Positions 11,473-12,380 of a stretch of DNA of 12,380 nt are shown piece after piece. Source of the DNA: Puniceicoccales bacterium (GTDB lineage: Bacteria; Verrucomicrobiota; Verrucomicrobiae; Opitutales; LL51). Under the pieces are notes generated by a model. It was not told the origin of the DNA. It searched no databases and was given only the letters and a program-made list of their open reading frames with translations. Location: NCBI GenBank assembly GCA_031259625.1, contig JAIRLG010000033.1:1-12380 (forward strand). Reading direction: 5' to 3'. Position numbers and translations under genes: made by a program. Position 1 is the stretch's first letter, and every line of letters begins with the position of its first letter.

Positions 11473-12380
11473 ATGCATTTCTGGGACACGCGGGAGCTGA
11501 AGGCCATCGGTGAGGATAAGGAAGTCCGGTTCACTTCGGTGCTGCTGCTGAGAAAGGTCGAGACACGCCATGCGCGGAACGGCAGCGAATACCTCAAGAT
11601 CGAACTGGGGGACAGGAGCGGCTCCTTCGGCTGCACCTGCTTCGAGAGCCACCCGAGCTTCAATTTTTTCAAGACCAGCAGAGCCGGAGAGGTTCTACAG
11701 GTGGAGGGCATGAACCGCTACTACCAAGGTAATTTCAACCCGGAACTGGTCGCGGTCAAACCGCTTTCCGAAGCGGAAATTGCCGAGGGCAATTGGCGGG
11801 CTCTGCTGATCGAGGGGCCGGAAGAGGCCCAAGAGGCCCTCGCCGAGGAATTCTGGCGCCAGGTGGAAAAGATCCAGCACGAAGCCCTGCGGGAGACGAT
11901 TCGCAGCATTTTTCAGGAACTGGGCGATACGTGGATGGCCAGCCCGGCGGCCCGCTCCATGCACCATGCCTATCCCTACGGCCTGCTGGAGCACACGGTG
12001 CACGTGGTCCGGGCCGGCATGGCCCTGCTGCCGCTCTATCCCGAAATCCAGCCCGACCTGGCCATCGCCGGCATGCTCGCCCACGACGTGGGGAAAGTAT
12101 TGGAATACACGAACGACAGCGTTCCCGAGCGGACGAAGCTGGGCGTGTTGCAGGGGCACATCGTCCTCGGCTATCGCCTCGTGCGGAAGGCCGCGCTGAA
12201 GAGCAAGCTCGATCCGGAGCTGAGCGAGCGGCTGGAGCACATCGTCATCAGCCACCAGGGCGAGCCCGAATGGGGAGCGGCGGTCCGGCCGGCCACACCG
12301 GAGGCCGTTTTCGTCTCGCTCGTCGACAATCTGGATGCCAAAATGGGCATGGTGAAGCACCTGCTGCAGAACACTCCCCC
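11473..12380 (+). CDS. YhaM-like 3'-5' exoribonuclease (OB-fold plus HD), 3'-truncated by window
   Basis: The frame from ATG 11473 stays open for 302 codons to the window edge, so the end is missing. Residues ~15-95 form an OB-fold nucleic-acid-binding domain (VLLLRKVETRHARNGSEYL, GSFGCTCFES). Residues ~155-300 form an HD domain with the YhaM pattern: MHHAYPYGLLEHTVHV, AHDVGKVLEYT (H204, D205), GHIVLGYRLV, ISHQGEPEWGA and SLVDNLDAKM. YhaM of Bacillus is a metal-dependent 3'-5' exonuclease acting on RNA (and DNA). The same activity is inferred here because the metal ligands are in place. A 76-bp gap separates it from the permease, and no clear ribosome-binding site is visible. The start is chosen because the OB domain begins shortly after it. 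Confidence 0.9.
   Translation, partial: MHFWDTRELKAIGEDKEVRFTSVLLLRKVETRHARNGSEYLKIELGDRSGSFGCTCFESHPSFNFFKTSRAGEVLQVEGMNRYYQGNFNPELVAVKPLSEAEIAEGNWRALLIEGPEEAQEALAEEFWRQVEKIQHEALRETIRSIFQELGDTWMASPAARSMHHAYPYGLLEHTVHVVRAGMALLPLYPEIQPDLAIAGMLAHDVGKVLEYTNDSVPERTKLGVLQGHIVLGYRLVRKAALKSKLDPELSERLEHIVISHQGEPEWGAAVRPATPEAVFVSLVDNLDAKMGMVKHLLQNTP

Overview
The window is about 12.4 kb of GC-rich bacterial DNA with all recognisable genes on the + strand. LpxI (lipid A synthesis) and a LolC/LolE-type permease (lipoprotein export) point to a Gram-negative cell envelope. LpxI together with a PgpH-like 7TM-HD protein and a YhaM-like OB-HD protein would fit a deep-branching lineage such as the PVC group (for example Verrucomicrobiota). 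That placement is a low-confidence inference from gene content. No tRNA, rRNA, CRISPR array or transposase was seen.

Layout. (1) 2-1951: 3' part of pheT. (2) 1952-2278: a gene-free stretch of duplicated junction sequence and a structured repeat. (3) 2279-3610: a 12-TM MFS transporter. (4) 3611-3785: a cluster of short AAAGCTTTCGATGGCC-like repeats. (5) 3786-4262: a possible small exported Pro/Ser-rich protein. (6) 4263-4860: gene-free DNA with two structured repeats in opposite orientation, a truncated third copy and an 18-bp repeat array. (7) 4861-12380: a tightly packed run of mutL, a PgpH-like HD phosphodiesterase, lpxI, a LolC/E permease and a YhaM-like exonuclease (cut by the window end). 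The mutL/pgpH-like and lpxI/lolC-like junctions overlap by 4 nt, so this is probably one transcription unit.

The most striking content is a family of five ~100-nt elements (958-1055, 2067-2168, 4293-4402, 4506-4609, 5489-5588). Each folds by perfect or near-perfect pairing into a closing stem of 12-16 bp enclosing three hairpins of increasing length (P2 6-8 bp, P3 6-11 bp, P4 15-20 bp). Nearly all hairpins have three-base loops, and only 0-3 unpaired bases lie at the four-way junction. The sequence differs between copies while the pairing is kept. Two copies lie in both orientations between genes, and two are inserted in frame inside the housekeeping genes pheT and mutL. I do not recognise the family. 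It is comparable in behaviour, not in sequence, to palindromic elements that enter coding genes, such as the Rickettsia palindromic elements.

A second pattern is a high density of short, diverged direct duplications: 19, 21, 27 (x3), 47, 49, 60 and 331 bp periods. Those inside genes keep the frame. Those at gene junctions copied the end of one gene and the start of the next, leaving vestigial gene starts behind pheT and behind the PgpH-like gene.
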